NCBI GenBank assembly: GCA_025200525.1
Contig: CM045758.1
Location: 164,698,261-164,762,260, forward strand
Reading direction: 5' to 3'
DNA: 64,000 nucleotides
From: Camellia lanceoleosa
Taxonomy: Eukaryota > Streptophyta > Magnoliopsida > Ericales > Theaceae
Position 1 is the stretch's first letter. Every line of letters begins with the position of its first letter. Both the position numbers and the translations under genes were made by a program. Below are positions 35,326 through 46,849 of the stretch, piece by piece. Under the pieces are notes generated by a model. It was not told the DNA's origin. It worked only from the letters and a program-made list of their open reading frames with translations, and ran no database searches.

Positions 35326-37896
35326 TGTAGACACCCCATTTTTTACCGCCCTTAAGACTTGGGCGCCACTGATTGCTTACTTAATGGTGAAGGCTATGCT
35401 ATGCAAAGGTTCGATTTCTTCGGCAAGAGGAGCTCTAAATCCTAACCTCATACCCCATTTTGGACCAAACCCTTTTGTCCAAAATGATTTTTAGACCTTA
35501 AAACCCCCTCTTTCAAAATATTTTTGAAAAAGAGTTCCTATGATGTTTCGAGACTCGCATTTCGTTAAATATTGTGCTTTTTGGTAAACTGAGCAAGAAC
35601 AAAGTGGAAATGAATGAAAAAGAGGTAAACTCTTTGGAAAAAATCTTTCAACAAACCTTATTTAGAGGTTTGGAGTTGAAGAAAATAAGATGGGAGAGAA
35701 GAAACCAAGTTGAGGAAGAAGTTGGGCATGAACCGTTAGGAAAGAGTCGAGCAGCCCTCGCTAAATCAGGCCCATCCTTTTGTACACTTGGATTTCAGCT
35801 ATGAGGCCACCACCGTTAGAAATTGGACTTCCGGGGATTCATTTTACATTCAAGAATCTCCTAAAGCCGAGTCTAGATCAGGGAGCTATGGCTAGTTGAA
35901 GTTGGGCATCAATCCGATTAGGACAGAAATGAGTAGTCTTCACTAAAAGAAATATGTCTCTTAGCACACTTGGAATTTTGATGTGAGGCTGCCACCATTG
36001 GAAAGAAGACTTCCGGGGCTACAATTTAGACTCAAGAATGACCTACAAAGGAGTCCAGATGAAGGAGATATGCCGGTTTGAAGTTCGGGCCAGAAACCAA
36101 TTTTTGCTTGTCAGCCACCAATGAAGCTTGTCGGCCATGTGTTGGCCACAAACGGAGTTTGACGACCATAGGTCGGCCAGGAGTGACCCTTGTCGGCCAC
36201 CACAAGTGTCCAGAAAGCTCAGATTTTGCAAATATTTTCCTCTACCTGTATCACACTGCTCCAGCTGTCTCTAATTCAGATACTTTCGACGAAAGCTCTT
36301 GTATTTCTATATATAGAGGCCATTCTCTATTGTTTTCAAGTTTAGAAAGATTTGAGAGCCTCTCTCTATACAATCCTCTCTCTCTACAATTCTCTCTCTC
36401 TTGCCTTTTTGTGCATACACGTAGAGATACACTTCTAGTTTACCTATCAACCCCTAACCAAAGTTGCTTATCTTTGGGTTGTGATTCCTTGGGACCTTCT
36501 TTCAGCTTTAGAAGGTGAATTTAGCTTGATTTGGTGCCTCATTTGTGCCTAAATCGTGTTGTGTTTCAAAAGGTATAAGACTCACCTTTTAAACTTGTTT
36601 TGCATAACTTGTTTTGCCATCTTTTCAAACTGTTTTTGAGCTGGTTTTAAACTCCAAAAAACTCTGTTTTTATGGTTTAACAATGGTGGTTTGAGGTTAT
36701 TTTGAGTTAGGGGGTTGTCCCCCCTTTTGCTTCTTAGCTTGTGGAGCTTTTTGTGCCATCTTTTCTCACCTTCAAATCAAACTTTTTGGGCCTTTAAACC
36801 ACTGAAATTAAGAGGTTTTTCAATGGTAAAAACCTTCTTTTGAAGTCCAAAATTGAAGGGGATAGCCTCCCCTCCTTGTGTCTTGTTTGAGTTCCTAGTT
36901 AGCTTCATACGTTAGCATGTTTTTGTAGCTTAACTTTGCTTATTTCCAGTATGTTTTTACCTCTGATTTGGGTTGCTTTAGCTTTGTTTGGGGCTGTTTG
37001 TGTTGTATGAGTAGTCTTTTGCATGGTTGTAGTATAATCTCATGTTTTAGCTTATTGTTTTAGCTACTCTTGTCTTCATTCTAGCATGTGTTCCAACTGA
37101 TTTTGGGCTATAAAAACTCTCTATTTTTGGGCTGAAGCTTAGGTCCTAAGGCTATTAAAGGTTGAGGGGTTAATAAATCTTCTTTGTACCTTGTTTTGGA
37201 GGCCATTGCCCTTGTGTTTCCCACCCTTTTGCTATTTTTTTTCAAGCTTTTAAACACTGTTTTTCAGGGCTAGTTCAATGAATAAAAACATGTTTTCAAG
37301 TCCAAAAATAGAGGAGGTAGCCTCCCCTCCTTGTGTCTTGCTTACTAGTCTAGCATGCTTCATGTTTTAGCCTATTCTTCTAACTTGTGTTAGCTTAATT
37401 TTAGAATGTTTTAAGCTATATTTTGGGCTGTTTTGCATCTATTTTGGGCTGGTTATCGCTTTTGAACTTTGTACTACATAGCTGTGGTGTAATTTCCTTA
37501 ACTAGCTCAGTGTTTCTAGGCATTGAGCATCATTTCTGTATTTTGGTTACATGTTTTTCATGCTTTTTCATGCCTAATTCCAGCACCTAAATATCTGCAG
37601 CCTCCCTCACTTCTTCACTTTTTCATTTGCTTTAAGGGTTGGTTAACCTTCGGGCTATGTTTAAGCTTGAGATCGAGGTTCGTGCTTAATGGTTTCAATC
37701 CTCTTTTGAGGGTTTCTACTAACCAAAGGCATGACCTCTCTCTTGCCTTAAATCATCCCTTGGTTGACACCTCTTCCATTAGAGAACACTCACAGTGGAC
37801 TTAATTAATTAAAGAATAGATTGGTAAGCTAAAATGAGTAAATAAAAATGAACAACTAAAAGAGGCAAGATTAAGCATCTTCCTGTTACATTGCAT

Positions 37897-37976
37897 GTGT
37901 TCGGATCGGACGTTAATTCGAACACGAGACAAATGGGACATTTCATACTCAAAAGTGATGAAATGTGTCATTTTCC
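37897..37976 (+). other. Conserved LTR hairpins, third copy
   Basis: GTGTTCG (37,897-37,903) pairs perfectly with CGAACAC (37,919-37,925). ACAAATGGGACATTTCA (37,929-37,945) pairs with TGAAATGTGTCATTTTCC (37,959-37,976). Confidence 0.7.
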
Positions 37977-40509
37977 TTGGTCACCATTACCTTTGATCAT
38001 ATATGATAGGGTGGTGCTCTTGTTGAGTCTTGTTTGTGCATTCATCAAGCTTGTATAAGCTTGGTTCCTTAGCCATCATGCGTGAAAAATGCTTGGTTGA
38101 TGGTTTGAGGGTCAAGAGTTACTCTCCTTTGAGCTTGTGTGATGATAAGGAGAGTAGCAGTGCATACACTCCTTGAGAATACACTGTTTATCCTCTGTTT
38201 GCTCTCTGTTGCTGCAAAAAATGAAGTTTAGGAAAGGGGTAGCTGATCGGCCACAAAGAATAGCCGACTGACCACCAGAAGTGGCCGACCAACCACCAAT
38301 GGTAATCGACAGCCACCATTGGTAGCTGACCAGCCATAAGTGTAAATTGTACAAGTGTGTTCCTGAGTTGAAACAGAAGCATTCTGGAAGTCGGCGGCAC
38401 TGTTGGTGTTCAATCGTGTGCAAATAAAGGCTGCAATGGCAAGGCGGTGGATTTTTAGGAGGAAAACAACCAAGCATACATGTGTCCCTTGCCCTTGAGG
38501 CCATTTAATTGCTTCAGTTAGCTTAGTATAGCTAGTTAATTCAAATGTTGTACTTAATTAGTTAGTGTAACTAATTCTTCAATTTCAATTTGTAATATTT
38601 AAATTAGCTTGGAGTAAGCTAGTTAATTTGTTCCAATTGTTGTTATAATTAGCTTAGAATAGTTAATTAGTTTCATGTTGTAAATAATTAGCTTAATTAG
38701 CGTAGCTAGTTAGCTAGTTCATTCAGACTCTCTTCGCGAGGGCATAATGTTGTAATAAGTGTGCGTGCATGTGTGCATGTCTTCTAACCTCACGTCTTTC
38801 TCCCTTTTATTTACCCGCTTTCGATGGTTAGATTAGGGACATTTTCGATTAGCATACCTTATGTTTGCATGTTTGCAACCATTCATCTTGTCTTGCATAT
38901 ACCGAGGCTCGGCTCTAATTTCAATACTTCTTTGAATACGTATTTCAAAGCATGCTATCAAAGTGTTACAAATGCCATATTAGGTAGCCGAGCCTATTAA
39001 TTTCATATTGCATATGTTGCATTAGGCATCTTGTATAGTTAGGATTATGCATTTTTCTAACTAATTTCAGTTTTGGCATGGAGTACTCGGTGAGCTTTAT
39101 GTTTTATCATGCTTGTATGGGTGCGATTACCATATTGCCATGTTTCGCATGCTTGCCATGAGGCTATGTGCTTAAATGCTAAACTGCATGAATGCTTGTG
39201 GATAAAGGCTTGGTTGTTTGAATTGGAACAATTCAATGAATGTGAGTTTTAAGCCCACGTTGTTGTGGCAAAATCCTATTTTAAGCTCATCTTGTTTGAT
39301 GACAAATCCACATTTTAAGCCCACTTGAGGGTGGCAAATTCAAACCATTTTCACAAACAAACATGGGTTGATTTGTTCTAATTCTTGCAAATCTCAGTCT
39401 ATACTTGTATACCTGCACATCACATAGTAAGGTTAGATTAATAATCGGAATAAGAACACATGAGGTTTATAAAAGAACATATCATGATTAGTAGAAACCG
39501 ACTGTAACAACCTCGACTCAAGATTAATGATAATCCACGATTTAATATGCCTAATAAGTTATTAAGATTAGATTTTGAATTAATTGCATATGTGGTGCAT
39601 TATTTATGTTTTATCTGTTCATTGTAGGAGTATCTGTTTGAAATTTCTATTACCTTTTGTGAATCGAAGGCCTTAACGGCATCCGATCATGAAGTTGATT
39701 TAGTATATGTGTTATGTGGAATTTATAGAATTTTATAGTAGGTTTAATTAAAATTCGATTTGGAATGATTAAATTAGAATAATTAATGCTACTTAGCTTA
39801 GCTTAGGCCAATTAACTAAATGCCACTAAATGGACTTATACATGACCACTTCTATTTCTCTTATACATGTTTTTGACACTCTTATTTCCCATTTTAAAGC
39901 TCCAAATGTGAGAGAAAGAGAGAATTAGAGAGTGAGAGTTGATCCCAAGAAGCAAAGGGAAGAATTGTTAGGAGATTTAGTGAATTGCTCAAGATTTTGC
40001 TAAAGTGGAGCTCAATTGAGTAGCTTAGGTAAGAAACCAAGCCTTTAGTCTTGAAGTTGAGTTGATTTACCCATGAAATTAAGCGAATTGAGTTAGGAGA
40101 TGTAAGAACCAAGCTTAAGAAGTAGGAAGAAAGATCAATTCATACATGCATGTGCATTTCATTACATTTGGAGCATGTTTACTAGGAATTCTCTCATGCA
40201 TGTCATAAATTGAGCTAAGTTGTAAGAATTCATCATGTTTTACATCTTTTCATTTCATTTGATCATGATTTGGAAACTTGAAGCTCAATCATTTCATGTA
40301 TGTCACGTTTTTGGAGAGTTTATGGAGTTTAAGTTGAATTTTTGAACAATTGGCAAGCTTTTAGGCCTTGATTTCATAAAATGATCTTCAAAGCATGATG
40401 TTTTTTGAGTTTCTAAATGTTTTCCAGAATTTTGGCCCAAGAGGATGAGTTTTGAAGTGTTTGGTTTAAGTTTGAAGCTTGGAGATCAAATTTGAAAATT
40501 CCAGAATTT

Positions 40510-40830
40510 GAATCTACGCTCGAGTGTAGGAGTTCACGCTCGAGCGAAGCACTCTGAATGCATGCACTTCTGCTCGAGCGTGAAATGCATGTATCTAGAA
40601 GTTCATATGTCTTGTAGCACGCTCAAGCAATAGAAATCACGCTCGAACGAGGGCCTGAATCTCACGCTCAAGTGGAGATCGAGCGTCCGTCGAGTATGAA
40701 AAATAAGCAACCAGTACTTTTTCAAGAGTTTATAGTCCGCTCAAGCTAAGGAAGTCACGCTCGAGTGAACCTTCACTTTTTGCATGTCTATTCGAGCAAG
40801 GAAAGTCATGCTCGAGCGTAAACACTGTTT
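40510..40830. repeat. ACGCTCGAGCG palindrome cluster
   Basis: About ten copies of ACGCTCGAGCG or near variants at irregular 15-60 base spacing within the solo LTR, some in mutated form (CGCTCAAGC). The core CGCTCGAGCG is a perfect 10-base palindrome. Confidence 0.8.
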
Positions 40831-41244
40831 TCAGTAAGTTTTGAAAAATGATTTCAAGTGCAATTTTTGCATCATCATTTCATTCTAGGCATTCCTAGGC
40901 TATGGTCAAGACACCATAACAAGAATAAGGGTAGGGACACACTAAGAACAAGAACATAATGGGTTAGATGCATTCCAACGTGTGTTTCACATGTGTATTT
41001 GTTATGTGTTCATGTAGGTCATGTGCCGTAGACCGTTTGATTAGTGTGCTCTGTCTGTCTGTTCCCGAATCCAACTGTGAGTAATAACTTAGTAAAGCTA
41101 TATTCAACTTTATTTATTTTCTGTATGATGAATTAAGATCTATTTTTTTAAATGATATGTTCTGTACAATGAATGATTGTCCAATTTCTAACAATGTATT
41201 CGTGGCATCCTTAGTATCAGGTGATATCTGTTAGCTGTTACCCG

Positions 41245-41475
41245 ATATCAGAGATTCCAATATGGAACTTATTATGTCTGTCATCTGTTACCTATACCGG
41301 AGGCTCCATCATGGAGCTCAGCATATATATTCTCTGTTACCCAGTATCGGAGGTTCCATTGTGGAACTTATTATGTCTGTCATCTGTTACCCGTACCGGA
41401 GGCTTCATTATGGGGCTCAGCATGTTTATTCTCTATTACCCAGATCCGGAGGTTCCTTTATGGAACTGGTTATTC
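41245..41475. repeat. 50-bp tandem repeat with hairpin units
   Basis: Five units of about 49-50 bases alternating between GGAGGTTCCATTGTGGAACT and GGAGGCTCCATCATGGAGCT types. Each contains a hairpin with arms TTCCA/TGGAA or CTCCA/TGGAG. A 109-residue ORF across it is repeat-derived. Confidence 0.8.
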
Positions 41476-42468
41476 ATAACCACCATATGTTCTGCATCTG
41501 TTCTGTTGGCGCTAATGAATGTACCACGTGTGATTAAGCATAAACTCTAATTTCTGTATATGATCTGAACAAGAATATGAATATGAATCTGTTATGAATC
41601 TAAATTATGATTTCTGAATTTGTATGGACATCATTCATTAAAATTCTTTACTTCGCTATTATTCACTGGTTTCCGCTCACTATTTATATTATGTATGTAG
41701 GTGAGCAGGCGCGTGACCAAGCCTAAGCTACCGCCTAGATGTTTTGGTGTCAGCCAGCTATCGTGCCTCTCGTGGAGGTTCCTTTTTGAGATCTGCCCAA
41801 GCTTTTGTGTTTTGGAACTTTTGTGCCTTCTAAATGTTTATGTCTGGACTGAACATGTGTTTGAAAGTTTTGTATAAATGGCTCAAGTGACGTAAGACTG
41901 ATGCTTTTACAACGTCACATATACGAGTATAAAGTTTTAAATTTTGTCTCATGTATGTCATCACAGCTCATTGGACTACGTATATTTGGTATATTTGCTT
42001 CTATGACCCCTAACTATATGATATTCTGTTAAGAGGCCTTTGGTAATCCAAGGATTACTAGCCGGTTACGATGCTAAACCTATAGGGACGGGTTTGGGTC
42101 GTGACACTGATCTTTGATTGGTTGAGCGAGGATGCTCATTTCAGGACCTTCCCCTCTCATACCCAAGTTCTCGAGCCGAGGCAACTTTGGTGATGATGCA
42201 CATGTGGCCTTTGGCACGAGTCAGGGTTTCCTAAATTTCCTCAAAAATAAAATATTTAGATGGCGACTCTGTAATCTGGTAAAGCAGTCCAATTTTGGCA
42301 TTATTTTATTTAAAATATGATTTTCTAAATAGATTTGCCAGATTTGGACTCTTTGGTGTTATCAGTTTCACATTGCACTTGTGAGACCAGATTCAGAACC
42401 GCAAGAGTCCGAACTGTGAAGCCTTCTTTTCAAACCCTTTCCGATAGGCGAGGGCGTGAAAAAAGGCA

Positions 42469-43260
42469 AGCCCACAGCTGTCCTTGTTACACTAGCTTTG
42501 TTGAAGGTATGGCTGACCTCTTGGAGTCTATCCTGGGAAAGGCCTTACAAAAGGTGCTACGGGAGAAGAAACATGTGTTGTTTCTCTCCCAACCACAGGA
42601 AATCCTTTCAACCTCCTAGGTGCAAAGTGAAACCCTTTGTGCCAGGTATGGCTTCGAACATAGGATTTGGAAACATTCTCATACCATTCCCTTGTGCTGG
42701 CCCAAATCTATCAATTTGTATGGTTTCGCTGGTGGGCAATGGTACATTTTGGTTTGCTGTGGTCTCGAAGGAACTTTATACCATGATTGAGGCACAAGCA
42801 ATGACCTCTCATGACTTTGATTGTTAGTCTGACCATTGGTTTGTCTGTTATTTTGGATAGGCTGTTTATCTCGAGCCAATCTATGCTAAAGGGAATTCAT
42901 GTTTTCTTCAACCTGTCGGGCAATCATTGGTTGATGAAAGTTTACTCGATCTAAAAAGGATGTTGCCCATTGTATACATTAATTGTTGCCCCATAGCATC
43001 TACTACTAAACATCCCCATGGATTTATTGGGTAGGTAGAAGGGACATTCGAAGGTCAAGTCTCATGGCCCTGTCCAGTGTGTTGGATATGTGTTGTATAT
43101 TCTGAAGTGCCGGTCTGTTCAATCATTCGTAGAGGATCTGATGGGACAGGTGTATCCATTACATTCTCTTCTACGTTAGGTATTTCTACCTCTCCTTCCA
43201 CACCCTCTTCCAAGCATTTATTTTCTCCTCTTGCTCTACATCTAGCCATTTTTAATGGTC
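42469..43260 (-). pseudogene. Minus-strand Ty3/gypsy gag N-terminal remnant
   Basis: On the minus strand a leader with TTGGCATGCCTAGTGGGACC (about 43,275) precedes an ATG (43,246) opening MARCRARGENKCLEEG and an acidic segment (EGEVEIPNVEENVMD). Frameshifts near 43,055 and 42,880 separate this from MARDKQPIQNNRQTNGQTNN, MYHCPPAKPYKLIDLG and FPNPMFEAIPGTKGFTLHLG (about 42,610-42,670). Low-complexity Asn/Gln and the short motifs suggest a gag N-terminal region; family assignment is by style and by the LTR directly upstream on the same strand. Confidence 0.5.
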
Positions 43261-43438
43261 CCACTAGGCATGCCAAAAATATATGTTGGCTTTTCTGGTT
43301 TTCGAAGATTAATAATGTAAATTTAAGCGTACCAGCAAGGATCAATCAATCCTTAAAGAATTTTAATTGCTAACCAATTATCAGACGATTATGTTGAAGT
43401 TCTTTCAGCCTCAATGAATAGGACTTTTACTAGTGACT

Positions 43439-44040
43439 TGTTTTAGGAGAAATTGATAAGAAATAACAAATATGGATCAATTTAGAAACTGAATTTCATT
43501 GAGTGAATAAGAACTTACAATGAAATGACCTAGTCTTGAAAAGATTTACAGCAACGACTACTTGAGAACTACTTCTAGGAAATGAAGTGTAGTACAGGAA
43601 TTAAAGTGCTAAAAATGTAAAGAACTGGAAATATAACACTGGAAAGAAAATATGAAGTAAATGACTGGTTTCTGGATCTGAGTCTGGGTCTCAATTTGGG
43701 GCCTTCCCTACTATTTATATTCAAGGGTAATTGTCGAAGTGGGCTTCCAACCGTCGAAATGTCCTCCCATGATTGCTGATCATGCTCTCTCACAGTCAGT
43801 CCTACTATGTCATTCTTGCAGTTAGGCTTCCCTTTTGGATTTAAATTTGAATTCGTGAGTAACCGTTAGGCCACATCATCTTACATCTTCTAGCTATTCT
43901 AGTGCTATGCAGATCCATTATAACCAATATGACCTACCACGTGTTTGTCTTTGACTAGAGACTTAAATTAACTCCCCGAATTGTCGTTCATGTACCACGT
44001 GTCAAGCTGCGATTAGCTTTTACAAAATATGTAGCCAACA
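43439..44040 (-). mobile_element. LTR of the minus-strand element (5' LTR), 602 bp
   Basis: Read on the minus strand it starts TGTTGGCTACATATTTTG at 44,040 and ends CTCCTAAAACA at 43,439 (TGTT/AACA termini). TATA-like GAATATAAATAGTAGGG lies at about 43,705-43,725, followed by a CATTTCATTGTAAG polyadenylation-type region and AATGAAATTCAG. The gag remnant begins about 190 bases downstream. The corresponding second LTR is not in the window. Confidence 0.65.
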
Positions 44041-45279
44041 AAATTGTTAAAAATAGGAAATTCCCAAAACAAGTTAAGGGCAAAATAGGAAACCCAAAAC
44101 AAACCTTCCTAACCAAACCAACTAAATGTTTTACATAATTTTCAAAATATCATCACTCAAATTGTTTCACCAACCAACTAAAGGATAAAATAGTAATTTC
44201 AAAATAAACTAAGGACAAAATAAGAAAGGAAATGACAAGTTATAAGAAAAAAAAGCTTCTTATATATAGATATACATATATATAAGTATATACAGATATC
44301 CTAACTTTTAAGTGGACAAAAGGTTGGAAGCATTGAGTTATCAACATCAAGAAAAAGTTGAAAAGGGCCCATGCATGTGTGTCGTGAAATTCATGCCATA
44401 TTATAAGCTCTATACCAAATTTAATCTGACGAAGCTTGTGAAATCAAATCCAGGGTCCTTTCTTCTCTTTCATTTCACCAATACTTCGAAAAAGTTTGGC
44501 CACATTTGGAAAGTTAATTATTTTAATAAGTTATTTCAATTTTTGGTTAGTCTAATAGATTAGAATTTGAGTTTTTTTTTTTTTTAATTGATAAATCTCA
44601 TTTGGAAGTGTTTTAACTCAATAAGTCCACCAAAGAAAATTATAATCTAATTAGTCTCATGTATTTATAATTTTATTCTGTGAGATTATTTTTTGCTGAT
44701 TTATATTGTTTGTTAAATTATTATACCCTTATGTCTATTATTGACATGTATTATATAGAAAAAGGATATACACGTTTCTTTTTTGTTGCTACCTCTATTT
44801 TAGTAGTTACCATTATTTACATTTTTCTTTTTGATCAGTTTCATTCACATTTGTGGTGTTGTTTCATTGTGCTAGGCTTTGAAACTCTCTGTTTGGTACG
44901 ATTTAGAAACTTTAGTTTACACATGGTGGTGAAATAATATTATGTTTATCTATTGTTGCGGTGAAGTTTTGTGTTCATCCATTGTCACTTTGTGTTCAAA
45001 ATTCTGTGTTCTTCCGTTGTTGTTCTGTGTTCGAAACTCTATGTTTCTCTATTATTGTAAGTCAAAACTTTGTTTTTCTCCAGTAAATTTTGTTACAAAT
45101 ATATTCTTCAAATGTGAGTTTCGTTTAATTTGGATTGATGGAATGGTAAAATTGCATAGATTGTTAATGATAGTGATAATCATAAAGATGAGAATGTGGA
45201 TTTTTTTTTTTTTTTTTTTGTAGAGTGATTGATTTTTTTTTTTTTTAAATTTCTAATTCTACTGCTGCAATTGTTTCTA
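44041..45279. other. AT-rich DNA, no gene recognised
   Basis: Contains a TA-rich microsatellite at 44,262-44,290 and long A/T runs. Short ORFs show no family signal. It could be old introns or intergenic DNA. Confidence 0.4.
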
Positions 45280-46220
45280 TTTTTTGTCAATCAGTGTAAA
45301 TGTTCACATTTTACATTATTTGAAAGTCTGAGAAATAAGTGTTAGAATATAAATATGAACATAATTATATATTTTTCAATATGTGAATGTTCACATATCG
45401 TTGTTTATTTGTTAATATACTTGTCGTTTGAACAATTATTTTTTGTTACCATTAGACAATTGAAATAATTATTTTTTTTCTTTCAACTTTGTTTTATGTT
45501 GCAGTGTGAATGGTCACATTGGTCTGAATTTAGTTTTTCTAAGGTTAGTTGTATATTAATTTTAAATTATGAACATTTACATTGCATTTTAGTATGAGTT
45601 TTTTTTTTTGAAATTTTTTCGAAAGTTAGTTGTATTTTGTTAGTTTTTTTTACTATACTTGTTAGTTGAATAATCATTTTTGTTACCATTAAACAATAGA
45701 AATAGTAGATTTTCAATTTTTTAATTTTATTTTGTGTTTTCACGTTATAGTATGAATGTTCATATTGGTATGAGTTTGTTTTTTATTTTTAAAACTAGTT
45801 ATATATTAATATTAAATTATGAACATTTACATTGTATTTTGGTATAAGTTTTATTTTTTTGAAAGTTAATTGTATGTTTGTTGTATTTTTTACTATGCTT
45901 GTTAGTTGAACAATCATTTTTGTTACCATTGAACAATTGAAATAGTTGATTTTCACTTTTTTCAATTTTATTTTATATTTTCACGTTACAGTGTAACTGT
46001 TTACATTGGTATGAGTTATTTTTTGTAAAGCTAGTTGTATGTTAATTATAAATTATGAATATTCACATTATATTTTAGTATGAATTTTATTTTTTCGAAG
46101 GTTAGTTATATGTTTGTTGTTTATTGTGGACATTCACATTGTATTTTAGTATGTATTTTATTTTTTTAAAAGTTAATTGTATGCTTGTTGTTTACTGTGA
46201 ATATTTACATTGTATTTTGA
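45280..46220. repeat. Tandem repeat of about 240 bp with GAACATTTACATT words
   Basis: CTTGTTAGTTGAACAATCAT and its variants recur at about 45,420, 45,658 and 45,897. GAATGTTCATATTGGTATGAG and variants recur at about 45,510, 45,752 and 45,988, giving a period close to 240 bases. The embedded word TGAATGTTCACAT / GAACATTTACATT resembles the intron repeats at 58,430-59,280 and 63,240-63,580. Confidence 0.75.
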
Positions 46221-46292
46221 TTTTCATTCACATTTTTTGTTGCTTTATTTTTAAAATTTTCAAATTATAAAAAGGTTCAAAATTTATAATTT

Positions 46293-46417
46293 GAGATTTT
46301 CTCCATTGAATGTGGGAGAGATTTTCTCCTTTGAATAAGGGAGAGATTTTCTCAATGGAATAAGGGAAAGATTTTCTTTTTAGAATGAGCAAGAGATTTT
46401 CTCTATAAAATGAGGAA
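46293..46417. repeat. 25-bp tandem repeat, five copies
   Basis: Unit GAGATTTTCTCCTTTGAATA plus AGGGA repeats five times with increasing divergence to the right. GAGATTTTCTC is itself an imperfect inverted repeat. Confidence 0.85.
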
Positions 46418-46602
46418 CTATTGTAATATATTAGTTTCAAAATAGGAACATGTGCAAAAAATTAGAAATGATGATTTGGTCATATTACATTAAACAGGAC
46501 TTAATGGAATATTCAAAAAGAATATGGGTTAGATGGAATAAAATATTTGGAAAGAGGCTTTATCAAAAAATGACCCTTAAAATTTTTGTGTTTGAGAAGA
46601 TG

Positions 46603-46607
46603 GTTGG
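46603..46607. other. Target-site duplication (left) of copia element
   Basis: GTTGG, repeated at 54,116-54,120 on the far side of the element. Confidence 0.85.
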
Positions 46608-46814
46608 TGTTAACACAATTGGAGAAGTAGAAAAGTATATTGAATAATATTATTTGTATATTTCAATATAGCATAATGAAGACCCATATATATAAGCAAG
46701 GAAGAGTGGTGAACAAAAATCCTAATATTACTATATAATATAAATCCTAATTCTAATGTAAATCCTAATCCTAATATTACTATATAATGTATATACAAAA
46801 TATATTTATTAACA
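46608..46814 (-). repeat. 3' LTR of copia element
   Basis: Minus strand TGTTAATAAATATA...AATTGTGTTAACA. Includes repeated CCTAATATTACTATATAATG words and a polyadenylation-like AT-rich region. Confidence 0.85.
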
Positions 46815-46832
46815 ATCCCCTCAAAGTCAAGG
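46815..46832 (-). promoter_or_regulatory. Polypurine tract of copia element
   Basis: Minus strand GACTTTGAGGGGATTG directly before the LTR start TGTTAATAAATA. Confidence 0.75.
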
Positions 46833-46849
46833 TGGTTTCAAAGAAACCA

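Larger units (their letters stand above)
39503..42106 (+). mobile_element. Solo LTR, 2.6 kb, Tekay/Del-like Ty3/gypsy
   Basis: Runs from TGTAACAACCTCGACTC to GGGTTTGGGTCGTGACA, ends typical of chromovirus LTRs. Flanks CCGAC (39,498-39,502) and CTGAT (42,107-42,111) are each one transition away from CCGAT, the sequence expected at this point in uninterrupted LTR copies (GGCCGATCxTTTGAT at 6,145 on the minus strand). It therefore has a decayed 5-base target duplication. No coding region inside. A conserved TATTATTCACTGG...TATGTAGGTGAGC stretch at 41,655-41,706 resembles the LTR 3' part of such elements and has a counterpart in the solo LTR at 60,143. Confidence 0.8.
35326..42468 (+). mobile_element. 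Right LTR of element C, interrupted by a solo LTR
   Basis: Starts TGTAGACACCCCATTTTTTACC after a polypurine tract. It carries the GGCC clusters (36,110-36,210; 38,245-38,340), TATA CTATATATAGAGG (36,307), CT run (36,360-36,405), hairpins (37,897-37,976) and the GTTGTAATAAGTGTGCG region (38,750). The LTR pauses at 39,502, resumes at 42,107 and runs out near 42,468 (AAAAAAGGCAAG), lacking a clean GTCTACA end. Without the insertion it is about 4.5 kb. Confidence 0.8.

Noticed and set aside
41221..41550. 109-codon ORF with repeated LSSVTxTGGxIM
   Set aside because: It is encoded by the 50-base hairpin repeat in a solo LTR.
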